Assembly: GCF_021117365.1 (NCBI RefSeq)
Contig: NZ_CP088262.1
Coordinates: forward strand, 3,784,501 to 3,848,500
Length of the DNA: 64,000 bases
Source: Nocardioides sp. cx-173
GTDB taxonomy: Bacteria; Actinomycetota; Actinomycetes; Propionibacteriales; Nocardioidaceae
Direction: 5' to 3'
Shown here piece after piece: positions 42,395 through 58,371 of this stretch (positions within the stretch are counted from its first letter, which is position 1; the number at the start of each line of letters is the position of its first letter). The position numbers and the translations under genes were made by a program. The notes beneath the pieces are model-generated. The model was not told the DNA's origin and did not search any database. It saw only the letters and a program-made list of their open reading frames with translations.

Positions 42395-43396
42395 TCATCG
42401 GCGGCGCAGCGCATAGAGCAGGGCCACGATCACGCCCAGGCCGAGCCACCCGGTGAGGAACCACGGCCAGAACGGGCGCTCGTCCGACGCCTCCTCCGGC
42501 AGCTCGCGGCCCTCGCGGCCCTCCGTCGCGGGCGCCGGCTCCCCGGTCGTGCTCGCACTCGGGCTGGGCGTAGGGCTGGGCGGGGGCGGCGTGACCACGT
42601 CCCGCAGCGCGCGAGGCAGGGCGATGCGCAGCACCTCGCTGCGCTGGCCCTCGCTGCTGACGTAGACGGTGCCGGACTCGTCGACCGCGATCCCCTCGCC
42701 CTGCTCCTGCCTCGGCAGGTCGATCTCCGCCACCGGCTCCAGCGACGGGTAGGCGTAGACGACGGCCCGGCCGTAGTCGCGCAGCACCAGGTGCCGGCCG
42801 TCGGGGAAGAACGCCCCGTCGGTCACGAAGCCGAGCACCGGGCCCAGGGGCCGCAGGCGGTTGGGCCGCGAGGTGCTGAGCTCGCGCGGGGCGGCGTACA
42901 GGGTGCCGCCGAGCAGCTCCTTGGACGCGACCAGCACCCGACGGGTCACCGGGTGGACGAGCAGCGCCTCGGCGTCGACCGGCCCACCGGGGTAGGTCAC
43001 CTCGAACACCTCCGGGGCGACCTCCCGCTGCTCACGCTCGAGCGGCACCCGCAGCAGCCGCACCGAGTCGCGGGCGCGGCGGTTGTCGCCGATGTCCCCG
43101 ACCAGGACCCGGTCGCGTCCCCACGGCGCGACGGCCTCGACGTCGGTGGCCTCACCCCAGGACGCGCCGCCGACGGTCTTGCCGTCGCGCTCCACGACGA
43201 ACGTGCGGCCCTCGTCGCCGGAGTCGTTGACGGTCACGAACAGCCCGCCGGAGGCGACCAGGCCGCTGGACTCGACGATCTGGGGATCGGCGAACTCGAG
43301 GACGACGTGGCGGCGCTCGGCGTCGCCGGAGGTCAGCCCCAGGGCGAACGGCACCACCATCGCCCCGGCCAGCAGCCGCTCCACCACGAGCATCAT
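42395..43396 (-). CDS. Exported, C-terminally anchored beta-propeller-like protein
   Basis: 333 residues from ATG 43396, which overlaps the methyltransferase stop (ATGA). An N-terminal hydrophobic segment (~8-22) is followed by propeller-like repeats (QIVESSGLVASGGLFVTVNDSG, GEATDVEAVAPWGRDRVLVGDIGDNR, EQGEGIAVDESGTVYVSSEG). A Pro/Ser/Thr-rich linker at ~268-290 leads to a membrane helix (~308-328) and a terminal RRR. The topology is an outer propeller tethered at its C-terminus. The function is unknown. Confidence 0.75.
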   Translation of the reverse strand: MMLVVERLLAGAMVVPFALGLTSGDAERRHVVLEFADPQIVESSGLVASGGLFVTVNDSGDEGRTFVVERDGKTVGGASWGEATDVEAVAPWGRDRVLVGDIGDNRRARDSVRLLRVPLEREQREVAPEVFEVTYPGGPVDAEALLVHPVTRRVLVASKELLGGTLYAAPRELSTSRPNRLRPLGPVLGFVTDGAFFPDGRHLVLRDYGRAVVYAYPSLEPVAEIDLPRQEQGEGIAVDESGTVYVSSEGQRSEVLRIALPRALRDVVTPPPPSPTPSPSASTTGEPAPATEGREGRELPEEASDERPFWPWFLTGWLGLGVIVALLYALRRR

Positions 43397-44598
43397 GCGT
43401 CGAGCAGCACGGCCAGTCGCGGGGTGATCCCCCATTGCTCGACCAGCTCGTCGTACTCGCGGCGCACGCCGTCGTCGGAGTCCGGCGCACCGGTGCGGAC
43501 CGCGCGCAGCAGCGTGTTGCGAGGGGTGTGCTTGCTCTCCACGAACTGCATCACGTCGACCCGGTAGCCCTGCGTGCGCATCAGCGAGGACCGCAGGCCG
43601 TCGGTGAGCGTGTCGGCCAGGCGCTCACGCAGGATGCCGTGGCGGGTGAGCATGGCGTACGGCGTGGGGGTGGCGGCGCTGCGCAGCTGGGCCGCGATGT
43701 CGTGGTGGCAGCACGGCGCGGCGAGCACCAGGCTCGCGCGCCACTCGACCGCCCTCGCGAGAGCCTCGTCGGTGGCGGTGTCGCAGGCGTGCAGCGCGAG
43801 CACGACCTCCGGCGCCGGGTCGAGCTGCACCCCGGAGATCGAGCCGACCACGAAGTCGGCGCTGACGCCCAGCTCGGCGGCGATCGCGGCGTTGTGGTCA
43901 CGCGACTGCTCGCGCACGTCGACGCCGGTGAGGTGGACCGGCAGCCCGCGCACCGAGGTCAAGAACCGCTCCGCTGCGAACGTGAGGTAGGCGTTGCCGC
44001 AGCCGAGGTCGGCGATGCGCAGGGGCTCCTCGGGGGTAGGGCGGCGCAGCCTGCCCTTGGCGATCGCGTCGGTGATCGAGGAGTCGAGCAGCCGCAGGAA
44101 CTCCTCCACCTGGCGGTACTTCGCCTGACGGCTCGGCTTCATCCGGCCCTGGGCGTCGCTGAGGCCGAGGGCTCGGAACACCGGGTCGCTCTCCGGCAGC
44201 AGCCGGTCCTTGTCCCGGTCGTGGCCGCGGTCGACCTCGGCCGCCTCGGCCCGGGCGCTGGTGTGCGCCATCGCCTCGAGCTTCTTGGTGACCCGGATCT
44301 GGTGGACCTCGGTGAGCGTCTCGACATGCCAGTTGCCGAACGGCTCCCGGAGCAGCTCGTCGACGGCCGCCGGCGCCGCCGCCAGCGCGTGGTTGCTGGT
44401 ATGGGCCTGGGTCTCGTCGTAGGCCACGACCTGGAGGTGCCGACCTGCCTTGAGATCGACGTAGCGCAGCTCCACTCGGCGCCAGCGCGGCGGCTGTCGG
44501 CCCTTGTGCCGACCCGACGCCACGGCGCGCACGAGGGTGTCGGGGTCGAGCAGGAGCCCGCGCACCCGGTCCATCACGACCAGCAGCGGCTCGCTCAT
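43393..44598 (-). CDS. SAM-dependent methyltransferase
   Basis: 401 residues from ATG 44598. The SAM fold begins at ~190 with IADLGCGNAYLTFAAERFL, then VHLTGVDVREQS and VVLALHACDTATDEALARA and the catalytic-like APCCHHDIAAQL. This is the pattern of the GSTCD/methyltransferase-25 type group; the Cys-Cys-His suggests an RNA or metal-linked site. The N-terminal 180 residues are a separate helical region with KPSRQAKYRQVEEFLRLLD at its end. The target is unknown. Both ends overlap neighbouring genes by four bases. Confidence 0.85.
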   Translation of the reverse strand: MSEPLLVVMDRVRGLLLDPDTLVRAVASGRHKGRQPPRWRRVELRYVDLKAGRHLQVVAYDETQAHTSNHALAAAPAAVDELLREPFGNWHVETLTEVHQIRVTKKLEAMAHTSARAEAAEVDRGHDRDKDRLLPESDPVFRALGLSDAQGRMKPSRQAKYRQVEEFLRLLDSSITDAIAKGRLRRPTPEEPLRIADLGCGNAYLTFAAERFLTSVRGLPVHLTGVDVREQSRDHNAAIAAELGVSADFVVGSISGVQLDPAPEVVLALHACDTATDEALARAVEWRASLVLAAPCCHHDIAAQLRSAATPTPYAMLTRHGILRERLADTLTDGLRSSLMRTQGYRVDVMQFVESKHTPRNTLLRAVRTGAPDSDDGVRREYDELVEQWGITPRLAVLLDA

Positions 44599-44684
44599 CC
44601 GCGCACCAGCGCCGTGATCACGACGAGCAGCAGCAGACCCACCAGGGCGACCGGGATGACCAGTCGGCGATAGCGTGGGTTCAT
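44595..44684 (-). CDS. 29-residue single-pass membrane peptide
   Basis: The ORF MNPRYRRLVI... carries a basic start and then one hydrophobic helix of about 18 residues (PVALVGLLLLVVITALV) ending RG. Its ATG overlaps the stop of the FAD/Fe-S dehydrogenase gene and its stop overlaps the methyltransferase ATG, an ATGA junction on both sides. That precise fit supports real translation despite the size. It could be a small subunit anchoring the dehydrogenase to the membrane; that is inference. Confidence 0.7.
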   Translation of the reverse strand: MNPRYRRLVIPVALVGLLLLVVITALVRG

Positions 44685-47443
44685 CCAGGCAGTCTAGGAG
44701 CGAGCAGCTCGGCGAGGTGCATCGCCCGTACCCCCGCGAGGTCGTCGAGCTGCAGTCGGCACGACAGTCCGTCGGCGAGCACCACCGCCCCGGGGGCCGC
44801 GGCACGCACGGCCGGCAGCAGGTGGGTCTCGGCCACCGCGACCGAGACCTCGTAGTGGCCCTGCTCCATCCCGAAGCTGCCGGCCAGCCCGCAGCAGCCC
44901 GCGACCCGGGTCACCGAGGCCCCGGTCGCGGCCAGCAGCCGATCGTCGGCGTCCCACCCCAGCACCGAGGCGTGGTGACAGTGCGGCTGCGCCACCACCT
45001 CGGTGCCGGTCAGGTCGGGCAGCGGCCAGCGCAAGCGCTCCCACAGCTCGGCCAGCGTGAGCACGCCACCCGCCACCACCGCTGCCCGCGGGTCCTCGGT
45101 CAGCTGCACCGCGTCGCTGCGCAGCGTCGCGAGGCAGGACGGCTCAAGGCCGAGCACCGGCACCCCCGACGCGACGTACGGCGCCAAGGTCGCCACCGTC
45201 CGCGCCAGGATCGTGCGGGCGCGGTCGAGCTGGCCCGTGGTCACCCAGGTGATCGCGCAGCAGGCGTCCTCGGGGATGACCCGGGCGGTGAGCCCCGCCG
45301 CCGCGAGCACCCGCACCGCCGCCGTGCCCGCGACCGGGTGGAAGTGGTCGGTGAAGGAGTCGGCCCACACCCAGACGTCCGGAGCGCCGGGCTCGGCGGA
45401 CCGGGCCTGGGCGCGCAGCGTCCGTCGGGCGAAGGCCGGCAGCGAGCGCCTGCGGTCGATGCCGGCGCCCGCCTTGGCCAGCCGCGCCACCGCGCCGAAC
45501 CGCAGCAGGGCGTTGGCGACGCCGGCCGCGGGCGCCACCCGGTCGGCCCACGCCGGCAGCCGGCCGAGCGTGTAATGGCCGCGCGGGCGTCGTCGTCCCC
45601 GGTAGGTCTGGTGGAGCACCTCCGCCTTGTAGGTGGCCAGGTCCACGCCGGTCGGGCAGTCGGACGCGCAGCCCTTGCAGGACAGGCACAGGTCGAGCGC
45701 CTCGTGCACCGCGGGATCGGCCAGTCCGTGGACCAGGGTGCCGTCGAGCGCCTCCTGCAGGACCCGGGCCCGCCCTCGGGTGGAGTCCTTCTCCTCGCGA
45801 GTTGCCTGGTAGGAGGGGCACATGACGTCGGCCGAGGTCGCGGCGACGCACTTGCCGACGCCCGTGCACCGGTGGACCGCGTCGCCGAGCGAGCCACCGT
45901 CGTGGGTGAGCCGCAGGGCCGGCGAGATCGACAGCCGCGGCCGGCCGGGCCGGAGGTCCGCGTCCAGGGGGGCGGGCGCGACCAGCACCCCGGGGTTGAG
46001 CAGGCCGTCGGGGTCGCAGGCGGCCTTGACCGCCCCGAACAGCGCCAGCGAGTCGGCGTCGTACATCAACGGCAGCAGCTCCGAGCGTGCGCGTCCGTCG
46101 CCGTGCTCGCCCGACAGCGAGCCGCCGTGCTCGCGCAGGCGCAGCGCGCTCGCCGTCAGGAAGTCGCGGAAGACCCGCCGCCCACCGGTCGCGTCGTGGA
46201 AGGGGAAGTCGATGCGCACGTGGACGCAGCCGTCGCCGAAGTGCCCGTAGGGGACCCCGTCCAGGCCGTGCTCGCGCAGCAGCTCGTCGAAGTCGCGCAG
46301 CCACGCCCCGAGCCGCTCGGGCGGCACGGCCGCGTCCTCCCAGCCGGAGTAGGCCGGTGTCGCCAGGCTGCGCGCGGCCAGCCCGGCGCCGTCCTCGCGG
46401 ATCCGCCACAGCTGGGCAACCTCCCCCGGGTCGCTCACCCGCCGCCGATCCAGGCAGCCCGACGCCGCCTCCAGGTCCGCCAGCAGGCTCTCGGCGTCCT
46501 CGCCCGCGACCTCGACGAAGAGCCAGCCCGCGCCCCGGGGCAGCTCCGGCACGGCTCGGCGCGCGCGGACCAGGTCGACGATCCGGGAGTCGAGTCCTTC
46601 GCATGCCACCAGCCGACCACCGGCCGCCGACAGTCGCGGCCGGCTCTCCACAGCCAGCAGGCTCGGCACCGCGTCGGCGGCCTCGATCATCGACGGGTAG
46701 CCCAGCACGACCAGGTGCCGCGTCTCCTCGGCCACCAACGACACGGTCACGTCGCGCAGCAGCGCGAGCGTGCCCTCCGAGCCCGCCAGCAGCCGGTCGA
46801 CCCGGCGCCCGTTCTCCGGGAGCAGCTGTTCCAGCGCATAGCCGCTGACCTGCCGGGAGAACCGCCCGAAGTGGGTGCGCAGGTGTGCCAGGTGCGCGTC
46901 GGCAAGCGCCCCCAGAGCGGCGGACACGTCGGTCTCGCCGGAGCCGAAGAGGGCGTCGACCGCGACGACGTTGTCCGACGTACGCCCGTAGCCCAGCGCC
47001 CGTGAGCCGCACGCGTTGTTGCCGACCATCCCCCCGATCGTGCAGCGGGTGTGGGTCGACGGGTCGGGCCCGAGCCGGAGACCGTACGGCGCCGTCGCGG
47101 CCTGCAGCGCCGCGTGCACGACCCCCGGCTCCACGCGTGCCGTCCGGGCCTCCGGGTCGATCTCGAGGATCCGGCGCAGGTGTCGGGAGGTGTCGACGAC
47201 GATGCCCTCCCCCACGGCGTTGCCGGCGATCGACGTCCCGGCCCCGCGCATCGTCACCGGCACCCTCGCGCTCCTCGCCACGGCGAGCACCGCATCGAGC
47301 TCGTCGCGGTGGCGCGGGCGCACCACCACCCGCGGCACGACGCGGTAGAGCGAGGCGTCGGAGGAGTAGAGCGCCCGGGCCAGGGCCGAGTCGTCGACGT
47401 CCGCGATCCCCTCACGCCGCAGCGCGGCGACCAGGTCGCTCAC
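44681..47443 (-). CDS. Fused FAD-linked oxidase / Fe-S dehydrogenase (GlcD-GlcF or D-lactate type)
   Basis: 920 residues from GTG. The FAD domain (~40-210) has VPVTMRGAGTSIAGNAVG and TIGGMVGNNACGSRALGYG. The FAD-oxidase C-terminal domain runs to ~520. Two 4Fe-4S clusters follow, with ligands in CTGVGKCVA and CLSCKGCASDCPTG. Cys-rich heterodisulfide-reductase-like blocks (CCAITW, CHHAS, CCGLAGSFG) close the protein. Such fusions oxidise D-lactate, glycolate or D-2-hydroxyglutarate and pass electrons to quinone. The exact substrate cannot be read from sequence. A small membrane peptide is coupled downstream. Confidence 0.88.
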   Translation of the reverse strand: MSDLVAALRREGIADVDDSALARALYSSDASLYRVVPRVVVRPRHRDELDAVLAVARSARVPVTMRGAGTSIAGNAVGEGIVVDTSRHLRRILEIDPEARTARVEPGVVHAALQAATAPYGLRLGPDPSTHTRCTIGGMVGNNACGSRALGYGRTSDNVVAVDALFGSGETDVSAALGALADAHLAHLRTHFGRFSRQVSGYALEQLLPENGRRVDRLLAGSEGTLALLRDVTVSLVAEETRHLVVLGYPSMIEAADAVPSLLAVESRPRLSAAGGRLVACEGLDSRIVDLVRARRAVPELPRGAGWLFVEVAGEDAESLLADLEAASGCLDRRRVSDPGEVAQLWRIREDGAGLAARSLATPAYSGWEDAAVPPERLGAWLRDFDELLREHGLDGVPYGHFGDGCVHVRIDFPFHDATGGRRVFRDFLTASALRLREHGGSLSGEHGDGRARSELLPLMYDADSLALFGAVKAACDPDGLLNPGVLVAPAPLDADLRPGRPRLSISPALRLTHDGGSLGDAVHRCTGVGKCVAATSADVMCPSYQATREEKDSTRGRARVLQEALDGTLVHGLADPAVHEALDLCLSCKGCASDCPTGVDLATYKAEVLHQTYRGRRRPRGHYTLGRLPAWADRVAPAAGVANALLRFGAVARLAKAGAGIDRRRSLPAFARRTLRAQARSAEPGAPDVWVWADSFTDHFHPVAGTAAVRVLAAAGLTARVIPEDACCAITWVTTGQLDRARTILARTVATLAPYVASGVPVLGLEPSCLATLRSDAVQLTEDPRAAVVAGGVLTLAELWERLRWPLPDLTGTEVVAQPHCHHASVLGWDADDRLLAATGASVTRVAGCCGLAGSFGMEQGHYEVSVAVAETHLLPAVRAAAPGAVVLADGLSCRLQLDDLAGVRAMHLAELLAPRLPG

Positions 47444-47464
47444 CCTCGCTCCCGGTTCACCTCG

Positions 47465-48358
47465 TCAAGATAGCCCGCCGTTGCGGGCGCGCAGCGCCGA
47501 GCGCACGAGCGGCACGACCGGCACCGCACCGCTCTCGATCTCGGAGACCGGCACCCACGCGACCGCGTCCGTGGTGCCGCCCACCTCGGTCACCAGCGGC
47601 CCCGGCTCTCCCACGACCGTGGCGGTGAAGACCAGCCCGACCGCGTGCAGCTCCTCGTCGCGGCCGGAGGGGGCCGTGCCGCGGATGCGCTCGTCGTCCA
47701 CGGTGAGCACCTCGCCCACCTCGACCTCGACGCCGGCCTCCTCGCGCACCTCGCGCACGACCGCGTCGCGCGGGGGCTCGCCGTGGTCGATGCCACCGCC
47801 GGGAAGGGACCACAGCCCGGTGTGGAAGCCCCGCGGCGAGACGCGGGCCAGCAGCACCGCACCCTCGCGCTCGACCAGCGCGTACGCCGCCACCCGCTGC
47901 AGCCGGAAGGTCTCGTGGGCCGACAGCGCCTCACGGACCAGCGAGACCGTGGGCACGGTCCCGTCGAGTACGTCGGCCAGGGGCTGCCAGGCCGCTTCCG
48001 CCGTCGACCCGTCGACCTCGACGACGTGGGGCTCCGGCGCGTCGACCGGCACCCAGCCGTCGTACACCAGGCGGATGCTGTGCGCGTTGACCCGGCGACC
48101 CTGGCGCCAGGTGTCGGGCAGGTACAACGAGAACGTGTGCGCAGTCTCCCCGACGGTGACCGGCAGCCCGGTCTCCTCGTAGACCTCGCGGACGACGGCC
48201 TCCCGTGGGTCCTCACCGTGCTCGACGCCGCCGCCGGGGAGCGTCCACGTTTCACTGCGCGCGAGCTTCGGCGACAGCCGGCTGAGCAGGATCTGCCCCT
48301 CCCGCAGGATGACGGCGTACGCCGCCACCCGTTGGACCCGCTCGGACCGGCGGCTCAC
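47465..48358 (-). CDS. Protein with two tandem NUDIX hydrolase domains
   Basis: 297 residues from a GTG that overlaps the upstream stop (GTGA). Two complete NUDIX boxes are present: HGEDPREAVVREVYEETG (~45-62) and HGEPPRDAVVREVREEAG (~195-212), each in a ~140-residue domain starting RVQRVAAYA or RLQRVAAYA. The two halves are clearly duplicates, both with all Glu metal ligands. It hydrolyses some nucleoside diphosphate derivative. The duplication suggests a pseudo-dimer in one chain. Confidence 0.88.
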   Translation of the reverse strand: MSRRSERVQRVAAYAVILREGQILLSRLSPKLARSETWTLPGGGVEHGEDPREAVVREVYEETGLPVTVGETAHTFSLYLPDTWRQGRRVNAHSIRLVYDGWVPVDAPEPHVVEVDGSTAEAAWQPLADVLDGTVPTVSLVREALSAHETFRLQRVAAYALVEREGAVLLARVSPRGFHTGLWSLPGGGIDHGEPPRDAVVREVREEAGVEVEVGEVLTVDDERIRGTAPSGRDEELHAVGLVFTATVVGEPGPLVTEVGGTTDAVAWVPVSEIESGAVPVVPLVRSALRARNGGLS

Positions 48359-49593
48359 GTGAACGGCGGTCGCGAGTCGCGCGCGAGCGAGCGGCGTCCG
48401 GCCCAGCGCCACACGCGCGCGGCGCGGTCGCGGTCCTCGTCGGTCACCAGGTTGCCCATCCACCGCAGGGCCAGCGTCATCAGCCAGTCCGAGCGCATAC
48501 CCGCCGGCCCGAGCGTGGGCAGCAGCCGCGGCACGGTCACGAGCCCCGCCAGGCGGCGCGCGATCGAGAACGACTCGCCGTAGTGCTCGCGCAGCAGCGC
48601 CGGCCACACGCTCGCGAGGTCGTCGGTCTCCGTCATGACCTGGGCGACCAGGCGCCCGGTCTCGAGGCCGTAGTCGATGCCCTCGCCGTTGAGCGGGTTG
48701 ACGCAGCCGGCGGCGTCGCCGATCAGCGCCCAGTTGGCTCCGGCCACCTGGGAGACCGCGCCGCCCATCGGCAGCAGCGCCGAGGTGGGCATCCGCAGCT
48801 CGCCGGACAGCCCGAACTCCTCGCGGCGCTCGTCGGCGTAGAACGACATCAGAGGCTTGATCGCGATGTTGGCGGGCCGTTTGGCGGTGGCCAGCGTGCC
48901 GACGCCGATGTTCACCTCGCCGGTGCCCAGCGGGAAGATCCAGCCGTAGCCCGACAGGATCTCGCCGTCCTCGCCGCGCAGCTCGAGGTGAGAGCTGATC
49001 CACGGGTCGTCGGACATGGTGGAGCTGACGTAGGAGCGGCCCGCCACCCCGTAGACGGTGTCGCGGTGCCACTCACGACCCAGCAGCTTGCCGAGGGGCG
49101 AGCGCACGCCGTCGGCGACGACGAGACGGCGGCAGGCGATCTCGAAGCGCTCCTCGCCGCGCTGGAACACCACGGCCGCGACCCGCGCGCCCTCACGCCG
49201 TACGTCGACCGCACGGATGCCGTCGATGGCGGTCGCGCCGGACTTGATCGCCGTCGTGCGCAGGTGGTCGTCGAGCTCGGTGCGGGCGACCGCGCTGCCC
49301 CACGACGGCAGCGTGCCGCCCGGCCACGGCAGCAGCAGGGTCTGGCCGAACCCGTGGGCACGCAGCCCCTGGTTGACGGTGTGGGCGCGCAGCCAGTCCT
49401 CGAGGCCGAGCCGCTGCAGCTCGCCGATCGCACGGGGCGTCAGGCCGTCGCCGCAGGTCTTGTCCCGGGGGAACACCGCCGCGTCGGCGAGCACCACGTC
49501 AGCGCCGCCGCGCGCCGCCCAGGCCGCGGCCGCCGACCCGGCCGGACCGGCGCCGACCACCAGGATGTCGGTCTGCGTCGGCGCCTGGGTCAC
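48355..49593 (-). CDS. Geranylgeranyl-reductase-family flavoprotein
   Basis: 412 residues from GTG. FAD binding is by ILVVGAGPAGSAAAAWAARGG at the N-terminus. The family block CGDGLTPRAIGELQRLGL (~47-64), the VADGVRSPLGKLLG motif and GDAAGCVNPLNGEGIDYGLETG (~288) are intact. Related enzymes saturate isoprenoid chains of menaquinone (MenJ-like) or lipids. The gene heads the minus-strand string that ends at the macrodomain gene. No isoprenoid gene is adjacent. Confidence 0.88.
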   Translation of the reverse strand: MTQAPTQTDILVVGAGPAGSAAAAWAARGGADVVLADAAVFPRDKTCGDGLTPRAIGELQRLGLEDWLRAHTVNQGLRAHGFGQTLLLPWPGGTLPSWGSAVARTELDDHLRTTAIKSGATAIDGIRAVDVRREGARVAAVVFQRGEERFEIACRRLVVADGVRSPLGKLLGREWHRDTVYGVAGRSYVSSTMSDDPWISSHLELRGEDGEILSGYGWIFPLGTGEVNIGVGTLATAKRPANIAIKPLMSFYADERREEFGLSGELRMPTSALLPMGGAVSQVAGANWALIGDAAGCVNPLNGEGIDYGLETGRLVAQVMTETDDLASVWPALLREHYGESFSIARRLAGLVTVPRLLPTLGPAGMRSDWLMTLALRWMGNLVTDEDRDRAARVWRWAGRRSLARDSRPPFT

Positions 49594-49646
49594 GCCCCGA
49601 TTCTCTCAGTTGCCCCGCTCACACACCGAATCACCCCCTCGACCCG

Positions 49647-49769
49647 TCAGCGAGAAGCCGGAAGGACGGGCACCCGGCGGTCGCGGCCGGTGCCGAGGGT
49701 GGGGTAGACCGCGCGCGCCCCGCCGACCGGTGCCGTGGCGTCGAGGATCGTCGCGCCGCGCCAACTCAT
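49647..49769 (-). CDS. Possible small protein, 40 residues
   Basis: An ORF starts at ATG 49769, preceded by GGAGGCG at close spacing, and ends at 49647. It begins MSWRGATILDATAPVGGARA and is otherwise unremarkable and basic at the end. I recognise no family. The good ribosome site and the position between the rpoC terminator and the flavoprotein gene argue for it; small size and high GC argue for caution. Heptamer repeats lie directly upstream. Confidence 0.3.
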   Translation of the reverse strand: MSWRGATILDATAPVGGARAVYPTLGTGRDRRVPVLPASR

Positions 49770-49778
49770 CGCCTCCGG

Positions 49779-49812
49779 GAGAGTCGAGAGTCGAGAGTTG
49801 AGAGTCGAGAGC
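49779..49812 (-). repeat. Heptamer tandem repeat
   Basis: GAGAGTC is repeated four times in a row (third copy with T for C) plus a partial fifth copy, on the plus strand. It lies between the small ORF and the rpoC terminator. Period seven does not match coding, so it is probably noncoding. Region 49594-49925 holds this repeat, the small ORF and the terminator; I see nothing else in it. Confidence 0.8.
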
Positions 49813-49845
49813 ATTGTCCCGCGCCTGTGACTGGATCTCGACGCA

Positions 49846-49881
49846 GCAACGCCCGCCCACGCAAGCGTGGGCGGGCGTTGC
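49846..49881 (-). terminator. Terminator hairpin of the rpoB-rpoC operon
   Basis: A perfect 17-bp stem, GCAACGCCCGCCCACGC against 49865-49881 with a two-base loop, lies about 45 nt after the rpoC stop on the minus strand. No T-run follows on that strand (on the plus side there is TTTGCT). It is the strongest simple hairpin in the window and the natural end of the rpoBC transcript. Confidence 0.75.
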
Positions 49882-49925
49882 TTTGCTCGATCTGGGTCCT
49901 GGCTTACCAGACCTAGGACTTCGTC

Positions 49926-53807
<3,882 letters not shown>

Positions 53808-53860
53808 GATGGCTGCAACCCTTCGTAGTACTTAAAAGATAAAGAGAATGGGGGGCGGAG

Positions 53861-53892
53861 GCCGGCGCCCCTGGCGGTGCAGGGGCGCCGGC
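53861..53892 (-). terminator. Hairpin in the rpoB-rpoC gap
   Basis: A perfect 13-bp stem (53861-53873 with 53880-53892) with a six-base loop begins three bases after the rpoB stop codon on the minus strand. An AU-rich stretch with CTTTATCTTTTAAG follows before the rpoC ribosome site. It may attenuate or be an RNA-processing site that sets the RpoB to RpoC ratio. Confidence 0.5.
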
Positions 53893-53895
53893 GAC

Positions 53896-57387
<3,492 letters not shown>

Positions 57388-57489
57388 GAGTTGTCCTTCG
57401 ACGTGTCGCTGTGTGAGAGACGCGCCCACCCACCACAGGCTCAACCACCGGGCAGGATGACAAGTATTTGAGGGCAGGCGCAATGCGCC

Positions 57490-57518
57490 ACGATACACCA
57501 AACGAGGGCATACGACAA
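57490..57518 (-). promoter_or_regulatory. rpoB promoter
   Basis: On the minus strand TTGTCG (57513-57518) and TATCGT (57490-57495) are 17 nt apart. Transcription would begin near 57483, giving a leader of about 95 nt before the TTG start. The adjacent 57519-57624 stretch, after the Mce-associated gene, is otherwise without a recognisable site. Confidence 0.6.
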
Positions 57519-57624
57519 CCTCTGCATGCACCGCAACGATGAGCGTCGCCGAGGATCATGCGCTCCCGCGGTCCTCAGGTCAAGCACCATCGCCGCGTGC
57601 CTGTGGATTCGCGCCCTACCGGGC

Positions 57625-58371
57625 CTACCGCTGGGTCAGGTTGGTCGTGAAGTCGTCGACCAGCCACTCGCCCTCGTCGAGCACCATCCGCAGGGTGACC
57701 TGGTTGCGGTACGTGCGCGTCCCCTGCGCGTTGGTGGTCGGCATGTTGACGTAGAGCAGGACGTCGACCCGGTCCTCGCTGGACCTGACGACGCCGTCGG
57801 CGAGCGGCTCCTCGACGGTCACGACGGTCTTGGTCTGGGGTGCGTTGTCCTTGATCACCTGCATGGTGTCGTCGTAGTCCTTGCGGATGCGCGGCGTCAT
57901 GTAGGAGCGGGCGGTCGCGGCGTCCTCGTCGAGCGTGCGGTAGTCGTAGGACAGGACGGGGACGACCGCCGCGCGGGCGGCGGCGCGCGCGGCGTCCTCG
58001 TCGACGGGCGCGGGTCGGGTCCACACGTAGCCGGTGGCGGCGACCAGCGCCAGCGCCACGACGGCCAGCACGGCGATGAGCCAGAGCGGCGCGCCCGCCC
58101 TCCGGTCGTCGCCGGACCGCTCGCCCTCGGTCTTCGGCGTCTCCTCGTTCTCCTCGTGCTCCTCGTGAACCTGGTCGACGTCCTGCGGGAGGGTGGCGTC
58201 GTACGCCGCCCGGCGCTCGGGGTCCAGGAGCACGGCCCCGGCCTCGTTGTAGACGCGGAAGCGGCGATCGTCGGGCTCCAGGTCGGCGATGGCCGACCGC
58301 CAGGCGGCCCGGATCTCCTCGGTCGTGGCGTCGCGGTCGACGTCCAGCAGGTCGTACCAGTTCGGGGTCAC
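57625..58371 (-). CDS. J-like domain fused to Mce-associated membrane domain
   Basis: 248 residues from GTG overlapping the upstream stop (GTGA). Residues 4-58 follow the DnaJ J-domain pattern (WYDLLDVDRDATTEEIRAAW, then DPERRAAYD), but the invariant HPD is EPD. An acidic linker (~61-88), a membrane helix (~92-115) and a Mas-type domain ending GEWLVDDFTTNLTQR follow. Mas proteins stabilise Mce lipid transporters. The missing His predicts no DnaK stimulation, so the J-fold probably serves as a docking module. This is an unusual architecture. Confidence 0.75.
   Translation of the reverse strand: MTPNWYDLLDVDRDATTEEIRAAWRSAIADLEPDDRRFRVYNEAGAVLLDPERRAAYDATLPQDVDQVHEEHEENEETPKTEGERSGDDRRAGAPLWLIAVLAVVALALVAATGYVWTRPAPVDEDAARAAARAAVVPVLSYDYRTLDEDAATARSYMTPRIRKDYDDTMQVIKDNAPQTKTVVTVEEPLADGVVRSSEDRVDVLLYVNMPTTNAQGTRTYRNQVTLRMVLDEGEWLVDDFTTNLTQR

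Noticed and set aside
49613..49650. Possible third copy of the palindromic element
   Set aside because: Only short pieces (GACCCGTCAGCG and a partial spacer) match; no palindrome is present.
57388..57531. Upstream extension of rpoB to an ATG at 57531
   Set aside because: The added residues are not conserved and overlap the promoter; the TTG at 57387 has a good ribosome site.
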